A stretch of 10,227 nucleotides of DNA from assembly GCA_934572535.1 (NCBI GenBank), contig CAKTLJ010000037.1, positions 1-10,227 on the forward strand, written 5' to 3'. This document shows, piece after piece, positions 1 to 4,914 of this stretch. The position numbers and the translations under genes were made by a program. Origin of the DNA: an uncultured Eubacteriales bacterium (GTDB taxonomy: Bacteria > Bacillota > Clostridia > Oscillospirales > Oscillospiraceae). The notes under the pieces are model-generated. The model saw nothing but the letters and a program-made list of their open reading frames with translations. It was not told the origin of the DNA and ran no database searches. The stretch's first letter is position 1, and each line of letters opens with the position of its first letter.

Positions 1-103
1 AACCCGGAATCCCTCCACCGCCGTCCCGGCGGTCCCCCTCCCTTTGACAAGGGAGGTTTTGGGTAAGCCCCCCGCGCCCCACAGGCGTTTCCCAAAACCT
101 TCC
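1..103. repeat. Palindromic intergenic repeat with tandem hairpins
   Basis: Three inverted repeats are packed together. A 7-bp perfect stem with a 3-base loop lies at 17-33 (ACCGCCG/CGGCGGT). An 8-bp perfect stem with loop TGAC lies at 37-56 (CCTCCCTT/AAGGGAGG) and is followed by TTTT. A larger inverted repeat pairs 51-66 with 88-103, with two mismatches in 16 bases and a perfect core GGTTTTGGG/CCCAAAACC. The middle hairpin could end a transcript entering from the left. The overall look (ccctcc ... ggcggt ... ccctccctttgacaagggagg) resembles the dispersed palindromic repeats common between genes of Oscillospiraceae; that link is from general knowledge and was not searched. The left boundary is cut by the window edge. 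Confidence 0.5.
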
Positions 104-124
104 TTCCATGCCCCAACAAAAGTC

Positions 125-153
125 TTGCATTTTTATGGGTTTCCGTGCATAAT
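125..153 (+). promoter_or_regulatory. SigA-type promoter for the small membrane protein
   Basis: The -35 box TTGCAT (125-130) and -10 box CATAAT (148-153) are separated by exactly 17 bases. The expected start is near 160, giving a leader of about 30 bases before the ATG at 191. The core closely matches the htpG promoter (4826-4854): both read GTCTTGCATTTTT, then GCATAAT at the same spacing. Confidence 0.6.
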
Positions 154-190
154 GGGTGCGAGGACCAAAGAAAGGTAGGGTATCACGCCT

Positions 191-583
191 ATGAAATCGA
201 ACGAAACAAACGTTACCGCCCACAAGCTGTCCTTCGTGTCCACCATTTTGGGCGTTGTCGCATGGGTTTTGGGCTTCTTCATGTACTTCGCGCTGAGCTG
301 GAACAGATGGCTGTACGTCTTTTTCGTCCTGATGAGCGTCGCGCTGCTGGTCATGGACATCAAAATGGCGGGCATCAGCAGCCGGGCGGAGGGCCACCCC
401 ATGAAGCGGAGCGTCTACGGCAGCGCGGTGTGCTTCGGCTTGCAGATCCTCTTCTTCGGCGCGCTGGTCGTGCTGGGTCCGGCCGCCCTTCCCTGGGCCG
501 GGTCCCTGTTCTTCTGCGTCACGGCGCTGTATCTCGTCTGCCCTGTGTGGGCGTTTTCCGCGGCCAAACAGCATGGCCTGTGA
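191..583 (+). CDS. Small four-helix integral membrane protein, function unknown
   Basis: The product has 130 residues and I do not recognise its family. Four hydrophobic segments are visible, at roughly residues 13-34 (SFVSTILGVVAWVLGFFMYF), 40-58 (LYVFFVLMSVALLVMDI), 78-98 (VCFGLQILFFGALVVLG) and 101-123 (LPWAGSLFFCVTALYLVCPVW). A short charged loop near residues 62-75 (SRAEGHPMKR) lies between helices 2 and 3. There is no signal peptidase site and no catalytic motif. The start is the first ATG after the promoter; the purine-rich GAAAGGTAGGG at 170-180 can serve as ribosome binding site, though its spacing is slightly long. The gene stands alone, with its own promoter and a terminator just after the stop codon, so no operon partner hints at a function. 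It is confidently a real gene from promoter, terminator and hydrophobic pattern together. Confidence 0.75.
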   Translation: MKSNETNVTAHKLSFVSTILGVVAWVLGFFMYFALSWNRWLYVFFVLMSVALLVMDIKMAGISSRAEGHPMKRSVYGSAVCFGLQILFFGALVVLGPAALPWAGSLFFCVTALYLVCPVWAFSAAKQHGL

Positions 584-589
584 TCCTGC

Positions 590-625
590 AAAAAACCCCC
601 CTCGGCGTGTGCCGAGGGGATTTTT
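590..625. terminator. Bidirectional rho-independent terminator
   Basis: A perfect 9-bp stem CCCCTCGGC/GCCGAGGGG (598-606 and 611-619) has loop GTGT. It is flanked by A590-595 on the left and T621-625 on the right, so it works for the rightward gene ending at 583 and the leftward gene ending at 625. Confidence 0.85.
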
Positions 626-1293
626 CATGGGAGTGGGAGCGGGGCGTCCGACAGCAGGACGCGGACGGTGCCCGCAAGGGTGCCGTCGGGTGTGGTGAAC
701 GCGACGCTGTGAGGGCCGGGTCGGGGATCGTTGACCACGAAGAGCACGGTCTCCCCGGGATCGACCTCGATGGTGTGGCTGGGCTGGTGCTTGCTGTAAG
801 TCACGTAGACCTTGGTCGGTACGCGGTTGGTGTTTTCTAATACAAGCAGGTAAGCTTCCATCTCTCCGGGCTGGTCCCAGTCAACATCGCTGTGAGAGAA
901 GGCTTCACTTGCGACGGAGGAATAGTTTTCTTGTAAAAAGGCTCTGGTATAGTTGGCTGGGTCGGGAAAGAAGGTCTCTTCCTCTGGTGCGTTCCACAGG
1001 GAGAACGCGCCGAAGCCCACCGCGAACGCTGCCAGGAGCGCGCACGCGCAAAGAGCAAGCTTTTTCCAGAGCGGGATCGGCCGGGGCAGCTCTATCGTTT
1101 GCAGAAGGGCGTCCGCCAGGTGCTCCGGCGGACCAAGGGCGTCCAGCAGGTCCTCATAGCTGGGGGAGGGGACCTCCTCCAGCAGCGGGACCAGAGAGCG
1201 CCGGAACGCCGCCGTGAGCCGCTTCCGCAGGCGGAAGCCTCGGACCGATCGTTTCACTTCCCGCCCATAGCGGCGCAGATCGGGGCTGTTCAT
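625..1293 (-). CDS. PadR-coupled single-pass membrane protein with extracytoplasmic beta domain (DUF6120-like N-terminus)
   Basis: The product has 222 residues in three parts. Residues 1-70 are a charged helical cytoplasmic region with the pattern LVPLLEEVPSPSYEDLLDALGPPEHLADALL, shortened here as seen: it resembles the helical HAAS/DUF1700/DUF6120-type domains that accompany PadR regulators. One membrane segment follows at about 76-98 (LWKKLALCACALLAAFAVGF). Residues 144-219 form an extracytoplasmic domain predicted to be beta-rich. This last domain aligns without gaps to the secreted 131-residue protein encoded divergently at 1874-2269, with about 27 identities in 76, ending DGTLAGTVRV against SGTLSGTVRV. 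The start ATG overlaps the PadR stop in ATGA, with GGAGG nine bases upstream, so the two genes are translationally coupled. A role as a membrane partner that senses or signals with the PadR protein is inference. The DUF6120 name is a resemblance, not a search result. Confidence 0.75.
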   Translation of the reverse strand: MNSPDLRRYGREVKRSVRGFRLRKRLTAAFRRSLVPLLEEVPSPSYEDLLDALGPPEHLADALLQTIELPRPIPLWKKLALCACALLAAFAVGFGAFSLWNAPEEETFFPDPANYTRAFLQENYSSVASEAFSHSDVDWDQPGEMEAYLLVLENTNRVPTKVYVTYSKHQPSHTIEVDPGETVLFVVNDPRPGPHSVAFTTPDGTLAGTVRVLLSDAPLPLP

Positions 1294-1694
1294 GGGACTT
1301 CACCTCCCGACAAGATATCGTTGACGCCCTGGGAAAAGACGTGATAGGTCTCCAAGAGCGCCCGAAGGTGGACCCGTCCTTCGTCCGTGATCTGATAGTA
1401 CTGCCGCAGCCGCCCGTCGGGGGCGGTTTTCTTTTTGGTCTCGGTCAGGTAACCCGCCTGGGTGACCCGGTAGATGGCCGCGTAGGGGAAGACGATGGAG
1501 AGGACCCCGTGACTGCGGGTGCTCAGAAGGTCCGCCAACTCCCCGATGTAGTGCTCTTCCTCGGAAAAGAGAAAGAGGATCAGCAGCTCGGTCAGGGCTT
1601 TTTTCAGGTTGTCCTCCAGGCCGTTGACCCGGCGGCTTTCTTGTTCTGGTTTTTTGTTTTTCACTGGTGTTTCCGCCTTTTCTGTCGTGTCCAC
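1290..1694 (-). CDS. PadR-family transcriptional regulator
   Basis: The product has 134 residues with a PadR winged helix-turn-helix over about residues 28-112: LKKALTELLILFLFSEEEHYIGELADLL, then the turn and recognition region (IVFPYAAIYRVTQAGYL), then the wing (KKKTAPDGRLRQYYQIT) and a closing helix (DEGRVHLRALLETYHVF). PadR proteins are dimeric repressors that usually control their own operon and a neighbouring gene. The first possible start is GTG at 1694, but the strong promoter at 1710-1738 predicts transcription beginning near 1703. That would leave almost no leader and would cut into the AAGGGAAAG site. An alternative GTG at 1664, eight bases after AAAGGCGG, removes ten charged residues and fits the promoter better; the exact start is open. 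It overlaps the downstream membrane-protein gene by four bases and diverges from the secreted-protein gene, whose promoter it probably also controls. Confidence 0.85.
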   Translation of the reverse strand: MDTTEKAETPVKNKKPEQESRRVNGLEDNLKKALTELLILFLFSEEEHYIGELADLLSTRSHGVLSIVFPYAAIYRVTQAGYLTETKKKTAPDGRLRQYYQITDEGRVHLRALLETYHVFSQGVNDILSGGEVP

Positions 1695-1709
1695 CGAAAT
1701 CTTTCCCTT

Positions 1710-1738
1710 ACTATAGCACGGGGAGGAGCAGGATGCAA
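1710..1738 (-). promoter_or_regulatory. Promoter of the PadR operon
   Basis: Reading leftwards, the -35 box TTGCAT (1738-1733) and the -10 box TATAGT (1715-1710) are 17 bases apart. The predicted start is near 1703, nine bases before the first GTG, which argues for use of the later GTG at 1664. Confidence 0.6.
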
Positions 1739-1751
1739 TTCTTTTTCAAAG

Positions 1752-1767
1752 AATAAAAATTTTTATT
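1752..1767. promoter_or_regulatory. 16-bp AT palindrome between divergent promoters, candidate PadR operator
   Basis: AATAAAAATTTTTATT is a perfect 16-bp palindrome between the two divergent promoters. It overlaps the first two bases of the rightward -35 box (1766-1771) and lies just upstream of the leftward -35 box. A repressor dimer bound here could affect both units. AATAAAAAT also recurs at 1811-1819. That PadR is the ligand is inferred from position only; A/T palindromes also arise by composition. Confidence 0.4.
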
Positions 1768-1794
1768 GACAAATTAATGGGAGTGTGATACCAT
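1766..1794 (+). promoter_or_regulatory. Extended -10 promoter for the secreted 131-residue protein
   Basis: A consensus -35 box TTGACA (1766-1771) is followed after 17 bases by TACCAT (1789-1794), preceded by the extended motif TGA (1786-1788). The predicted start is near 1801, leaving a leader of about 73 bases. Confidence 0.6.
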
Positions 1795-1833
1795 TTGGAT
1801 AAAGTAAATGAATAAAAATGGAAAGGAGAAATT

Positions 1834-1845
1834 ATGAATTTTTGA
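1834..1845 (+). other. Minimal three-codon reading frame in the leader
   Basis: ATG AAT TTT TGA is preceded at ideal distance by AAAGGAG (1822-1828). Ribosomes could start here and end after three codons, 28 bases before the real start at 1874. It may be a small regulatory leader or a remnant of an older start; nothing decides between these. Confidence 0.25.
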
Positions 1846-1873
1846 TTGATTAATAAATAGAAATGGAGGGAAT

Positions 1874-2269
1874 ATGAAGAAACTTTTATGTATGATTTTG
1901 GTGGCAATTGCCCTCTCTTCGGTTTGTGTAGTGGGAGCGGCAGAAGCAGACACCGTCGGAGAGATTGTCCCTATAGCGGATAAATTTGCGCTTAATGATC
2001 CGATTGTAGGAAAGAGCAACAGTTGGTATCAGAGCAAGAGATATACAGCCTATCGTGTATGGGTGGACAATACCACCACCCAACGGATGACGGTGACTGT
2101 CACCAGCAACTCTGCTTCGGACCGACACACCTTTTATGTTCCTGCCAACAGCAACAAGACCTACACGGTGAACAATGCGGTATCCGGTACACATACCATT
2201 ACCTTTGCCACCGCCAGCGGGACCCTGAGCGGGACCGTTCGTGTCCGGGTATCGGAGGAACCCCTTTGA
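1874..2269 (+). CDS. Secreted small protein with the C-terminal domain shared with the PadR-coupled membrane protein
   Basis: The product has 131 residues. It begins with a classical Sec signal peptide: MKK, a hydrophobic core LLCMILVAIALSSVCVVG and a likely cleavage after AEA near residue 26. There is no lipobox and no sortase motif, so release to the medium or loose wall association is likely. Residues 56-131 are rich in Thr, Ser, Val and Tyr with alternating patterns typical of a beta sandwich. They align gap-free with residues 144-219 of the leftward membrane protein (shared AY, N-T, V-VT, HT, G-H, F-T, GTL-GTVRV, PL). The start is ATG 1874, after TGGAGGG with a short gap. The function is unknown; the divergent arrangement suggests co-regulation with, or a ligand or decoy relation to, the membrane protein. 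It could equally be a duplicated structural domain without signalling. Confidence 0.75.
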   Translation: MKKLLCMILVAIALSSVCVVGAAEADTVGEIVPIADKFALNDPIVGKSNSWYQSKRYTAYRVWVDNTTTQRMTVTVTSNSASDRHTFYVPANSNKTYTVNNAVSGTHTITFATASGTLSGTVRVRVSEEPL

Positions 2270-2567
2270 TACTCTGATGATATCAGACCAGCCTGTGGAA
2301 GACAGGAAGGAGAAGAGGCCTATGTGGAATGGATAGTATACTCGCGTACATCTAACAATGTATCCCTTTCCTTGTCCGGATAAACTGCATCCTGTTCGGT
2401 TTTGTTGATGCTAATGAAAGTTTCGTTAAGATTTCGTCATCCATGATTCTTTGACGGCCGAATGAAAACGGGAGCCGGACTCAATCAAAAGCTGGACCAG
2501 CCTGGCTGGTATTACTCAGCTGAGTGCAAGTAAAACCTATTCTCCTGTAAAAAGAAAGGAATTTGTT
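2270..2567 (+). other. Gene-free stretch of 298 bases
   Basis: A perfect 6-bp hairpin TCTGAT-GAT-ATCAGA (2273-2287) follows the previous stop codon but has no T-run. A well-spaced AAGGAG (2307-2312) precedes a four-codon frame ATG TGG AAT GGA TAG (2322-2336), perhaps a gene remnant. TTTCGT occurs twice, 11 bases apart (2421 and 2432). The pair CCAG/CTGG (2497-2509 region) and a 12-bp palindrome ACTCAGCTGAGT (2514-2525) lie just upstream of the next gene. I see no convincing terminator or RNA gene. Confidence 0.4.
2405..2437 (+). promoter_or_regulatory. Possible promoter with an 11-base direct repeat
   Basis: TTGATG (2405-2410) and TAAGAT (2427-2432), 16 bases apart, could form a promoter for the secreted protein/lipoprotein pair. 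TTTCGT at 2421-2426 and again at 2432-2437 gives one-helical-turn spacing, the pattern bound by OmpR-type response regulators. This is weak, and the leader would be about 130 bases. Confidence 0.3.
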
Positions 2568-3089
2568 ATGAAAAGAAAACTCTTATCCGCAATATTGTCG
2601 TTACTTCTTGTCTTCTCTATGGCTATGTCAGTATCCGCTTCTGCAGTCGGAATTGAAGACAATTCTACAACAATAAGCCCATATGCACATGATGTCGAAG
2701 CCAAGCGAGAACTTGTCAATGCAAAAACACTAGTCAAACACCCTATTGGTTACGCTAAGGGACAACCAGCTAACGGCACAGTATTTTCCTCTCCTGGCGG
2801 GTTTTATTGGAGCGACGGAGGTTTTGGTAACTCTGTAACCCTTAACTTGTCTTTAGGTTGGGGCCCCGTTTCTGCAAATGTCTCTGTCGGCTCTACAGGC
2901 GGAACAACCGGTAAATTTATTAGCTCTCCCTACGTAAATAAACCCTGCAAACTTTTCATTTATAAAGACCTTTCCTGCAAAAGATATGCCAACTATGAAC
3001 GTTTGATCGGAACCACTACATGGAAGTTCGTCGGTTATGATAACGTTGTGACACCAACTAGGGAGTACTTAGAGGTTAAACTTGTATGA
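2568..3089 (+). CDS. Secreted protein of unknown function, AT-rich
   Basis: The product has 173 residues and I do not recognise it. The N-terminus MKRK plus LLSAILSLLLVFSMAMSVSASA is a clear Sec signal peptide, with cleavage likely after ASA near residue 26. The mature part has an aromatic/Gly/Ser-rich centre (PGGFYWSDGGFGNSVTLNLSLGWG, residues about 76-99, broken here by no charge) suggesting beta structure, and two cysteines in the C-terminal third (NKPCKLFIYKDLSCKRY) spaced to form a disulfide. There is no anchor after the signal peptide. AAAGAAAGGA precedes ATG 2568 at a good distance. Its stop overlaps the start of the following lipoprotein gene in ATGA, so the two are coupled and probably act together at the cell surface. 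Codon use is visibly AT-richer than in the flanking genes, consistent with recent acquisition or a niche-specific accessory gene. Confidence 0.7.
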   Translation: MKRKLLSAILSLLLVFSMAMSVSASAVGIEDNSTTISPYAHDVEAKRELVNAKTLVKHPIGYAKGQPANGTVFSSPGGFYWSDGGFGNSVTLNLSLGWGPVSANVSVGSTGGTTGKFISSPYVNKPCKLFIYKDLSCKRYANYERLIGTTTWKFVGYDNVVTPTREYLEVKLV

Positions 3090-3517
3090 CCATAACGAAA
3101 TATAAGAATCATCATATCCTCATCTCGTTGTGTCTGTTGGTAAGCTTGCCGGTTCTTCTGGTCGGCTGTACCTACACCGCCCCGCCCAAGACGGAGGTGA
3201 TCTCCGGGACCTATCTGGCTGGCACAGGACCGTATCAACGCATCTTTTCTGTCGATCCGCCCGCTGACGAGCGGTCCAGCGCGTTTTACTACGCGGACCA
3301 ACACAACGACCGCTATATCCTCGGCCAGCTCGACCCCCAAGAGGATGGCACCTACTTGCTCTCCTGTCTGGACCCCAACAACGCAGATATCATCCCCGAC
3401 CAGGAACTCACGTATGACGGCAGAGGCTTTTCTATCACCATCCAGGATGAACTGTTCTTATTCCAGAAAATCGATGATATACCATCTATCATCGGTGATA
3501 CCACACGCTATTCTTAA
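3086..3517 (+). CDS. Small lipoprotein of unknown function
   Basis: The product has 143 residues. The N-terminus carries positive charges (KYKNHH), a hydrophobic stretch ILISLCLLVSLPVLL and a lipobox LVGC with the lipidated cysteine at about residue 28, followed by TYTAPP. It should therefore be lipid-anchored on the outer face of the membrane. The mature region has repeated short strand-turn patterns (GTYLAG, FYYAD, RYILGQL, GTYLLSCL, ELTYDGRGFSITIQDELFLFQK) suggesting a small beta barrel or sandwich. No enzymatic motif is seen. Its ATG overlaps the previous stop by four bases, so translation is coupled to the secreted 173-residue protein. A surface receptor or chaperone for that protein is a reasonable guess and no more. 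Base composition is more GC-rich than its partner. No terminator is obvious after it. Confidence 0.7.
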   Translation: MTITKYKNHHILISLCLLVSLPVLLVGCTYTAPPKTEVISGTYLAGTGPYQRIFSVDPPADERSSAFYYADQHNDRYILGQLDPQEDGTYLLSCLDPNNADIIPDQELTYDGRGFSITIQDELFLFQKIDDIPSIIGDTTRYS

Positions 3518-3599
3518 CGCAGTTGACTGCAACAGAAGCAGCTCGTATCGCCTTGTCCCATTTGACGGATGCCCAGCGAACGCGGGCCGGGTCATTTGA

Positions 3600-3628
3600 T
3601 TGACAAATTTTGTAACCTGTGGTAGGAT
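3600..3628 (+). promoter_or_regulatory. SigA promoter for the 80/210-residue gene pair
   Basis: A consensus -35 box TTGACA (3600-3605) is separated by 17 bases from TAGGAT (3623-3628). The predicted start is near 3635, leaving an 80-base leader before ATG 3715. Confidence 0.65.
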
Positions 3629-3714
3629 GATGCTGGGAATAGTCAACAAAATGACAAGGAAAAGCCCTGCAAGATTTATGCACGATTGCGATTTATTAGA
3701 AAGGATGATCGCGT

Positions 3715-3957
3715 ATGGTTCGCTGGAGAAAAGGGGCAGCGCTATCAAGGTTTGGAAAAGTGCTCCTGCTGCTTCTGCTTGCAGACGCGCTGTACTTGCT
3801 CCTGCTCCTCCTTGATGTGTGTGGGATCAGGCTTCCGTGGATCGCGGACAGCGGCGCGACCCCCATGCGCCTCGTTTCCGCTGTCCTCATTACCATTGCA
3901 TTGATCGGTTTGCTTCTCCGGGATATCAAACGGGAAAAGCAGAGGAGATCCAGCTGA
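3715..3957 (+). CDS. Small two-helix membrane protein, function unknown
   Basis: The product has 80 residues. A basic start (MVRWRKGAALSRFGK) leads into a leucine-dense helix (VLLLLLLADALYLLLLLLDVC, about residues 16-36). A short outside loop (GIRLPWIADSGATP) follows, then a second helix (LVSAVLITIALIGLLL, about 52-67) and a basic tail (RDIKREKQRRSS). Both ends are positively charged, which places them in the cytoplasm with the loop outside. AAAGGA (3700-3705) sits nine bases before the ATG. It follows its own promoter and is 42 bases ahead of the 210-residue membrane-anchored protein gene, probably co-transcribed. I do not recognise the family. Other frames across this segment are longer at the left but lack a ribosome site and show no protein-like pattern. 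Confidence 0.6.
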   Translation: MVRWRKGAALSRFGKVLLLLLLADALYLLLLLLDVCGIRLPWIADSGATPMRLVSAVLITIALIGLLLRDIKREKQRRSS

Positions 3958-3965
3958 CCAGCTGG
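3950..3965 (+). other. Short hairpin between coupled genes
   Basis: CCAGCT-GACC-AGCTGG forms a perfect 6-bp stem that includes the stop codon of the 80-residue gene. It has no T-run, so it is not a terminator; it might affect translation or processing of the two-gene message. Confidence 0.3.
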
Positions 3966-3999
3966 TTCGGCTGACGATATAACAAAAAGGAGGCGCAGG

Positions 4000-4632
4000 A
4001 TGAAAAAGATTGTGATTCCCCTCGTTCTTGTGGGGATCCTTGGGATCGGCTGCGGCCTGTATTTTCTCCCCAACCGGGAAACGAAGGAGAGCATGGCGAC
4101 GGCGCTGGGAGAGGCCATCGAACACCGCGTTTGGAGCAGTGAGCCTCAAACCGTGGAGAAGGCAGCTTCCCTGCCCTCGGAAGAGGTGGACTGCCTCGTT
4201 GCGCTTTGGGTGGCTCCGGATGGCCCTTCCAAGGCGTGGTATCAGAACGGCCGGACCCAGGCCCACCTGCAAACGGACCTGGTCTGCCAAAGCGTTTTGA
4301 TCACGGGTTCGTCTGCGGGCTACACCCTGCGCTGGGGATGCGACCGAGACCACTATGACGCCGACCTGACCAGAGCGGGCGAGACGTGGACCGTGGAGAA
4401 CGACCTGGTTGACAACTTGGATGCCCAAACAGGGTGCGAAGAAGTGGACGCGATCCTCTCCCAGGCGAGAGAACAGGCTCAGACCGGGCGGCTGTCCGCG
4501 GAGAAACAGGCCCTGCTGGAGCGCATCGACGCGGCGGAAGCCCTCTGCACGACTTACCCCACCTGGGAAGCTGCCCTCGCCGCCGCCGGGACCCTGGACC
4601 TGGACGGACTCAACGTGTTCGCCCTGGCCTGA
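4000..4632 (+). CDS. Membrane-anchored extracytoplasmic protein, function unknown
   Basis: The product has 210 residues. A single N-terminal hydrophobic segment (IVIPLVLVGILGIGCGLYF, residues about 4-22) probably acts as an uncleaved anchor. The cysteine in GIGC lacks the usual Leu at -3 for a lipobox, so lipidation is doubtful. The rest is soluble, with a middle section of strands (DCLVALWVAPDG, SVLITGSSAGYTLRWGCDRDHYDADL) and a helical C-terminal part with heptad-like spacing (GCEEVDAILSQAREQ, SAEKQALLERIDAAEALC). Several cysteines outside the anchor could form disulfides. AAGGAGG (3987-3993) lies six bases before the ATG, a strong start. It follows the two-helix protein and likely shares its promoter. 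I do not recognise the fold and assign no role. Confidence 0.65.
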   Translation: MKKIVIPLVLVGILGIGCGLYFLPNRETKESMATALGEAIEHRVWSSEPQTVEKAASLPSEEVDCLVALWVAPDGPSKAWYQNGRTQAHLQTDLVCQSVLITGSSAGYTLRWGCDRDHYDADLTRAGETWTVENDLVDNLDAQTGCEEVDAILSQAREQAQTGRLSAEKQALLERIDAAEALCTTYPTWEAALAAAGTLDLDGLNVFALA

Positions 4633-4712
4633 CGCGCCCCGGCCCGCGCAGTATGTAAATGGATATATGTGAGCATCAAACTTCGGCGGAAACCCGCGCC
4701 GGAGGGATGAAA

Positions 4713-4799
4713 ATGAAATGGGATCCTCACCAATTCTGTCTCGTAAATCGCCCCCATGGAACGGGCAAACGATCCAATAAAATTAGCACTTCCCCCTGA
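4713..4799 (+). CDS. Possible 28-codon small ORF upstream of htpG
   Basis: ATG 4713 follows GGAGGG (4701-4706) at ideal spacing and opens a 28-codon frame beginning MKWDPHQFCLVNRPHG and ending at TGA 4797-4799. An in-frame ATG six bases earlier is too close to the ribosome site. The peptide has no signal or membrane segment. Its 3' end overlaps a degenerate CIRCE-like repeat. No promoter is evident, so it may be chance. Confidence 0.2.
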   Translation: MKWDPHQFCLVNRPHGTGKRSNKISTSP

Positions 4800-4809
4800 A
4801 AAGTGAAAA
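4783..4809. promoter_or_regulatory. Degenerate second CIRCE-like site
   Basis: TTAGCACTT, nine bases, then AAGTGAAAA matches the CIRCE consensus at 14 of 18 arm positions, with the exact nine-base spacer. It is centred 75 bases upstream of the perfect site, close to seven helical turns. It may be an auxiliary HrcA site or a decayed duplicate. Confidence 0.3.
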
Positions 4810-4825
4810 AATTTCAAAAAAGGTC

Positions 4826-4854
4826 TTGCATTTTTCTGCGGACGGTAGCATAAT
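4826..4854 (+). promoter_or_regulatory. htpG promoter
   Basis: TTGCAT (4826-4831) and CATAAT (4849-4854) are 17 bases apart. The predicted start, near 4861, falls within the CIRCE operator, the standard arrangement for HrcA repression. Confidence 0.75.
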
Positions 4855-4890
4855 AGGTTAGCACTCAAAGAGAAAGAGTGCTAACCTATT
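4852..4890. promoter_or_regulatory. Perfect CIRCE operator (HrcA binding site)
   Basis: TTAGCACTC (4858-4866), nine bases, then GAGTGCTAA (4876-4884) matches the CIRCE consensus exactly. The inverted repeat continues perfectly outwards to 15-bp arms (4852-4866 and 4876-4890) and touches the -10 box. HrcA is the known repressor for this site and is released on heat shock through GroEL; its gene is not in the window. Confidence 0.95.
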
Positions 4891-4914
4891 ACCCTTTTTG
4901 GAGGCACCATAAAA

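Noticed and set aside
3600..3815. 71-residue frame beginning at the promoter TTGACA
   Set aside because: Its start codon is within the -35 box, it has no ribosome site, and the two-helix membrane protein in another frame is the better reading.
4681..4704. Hairpin CTTCGGCG/CGCCGGAG as terminator of the 210-residue gene
   Set aside because: An 8-bp stem exists but no T-run follows; a ribosome-site-like GGAGGG is at its 3' arm instead.
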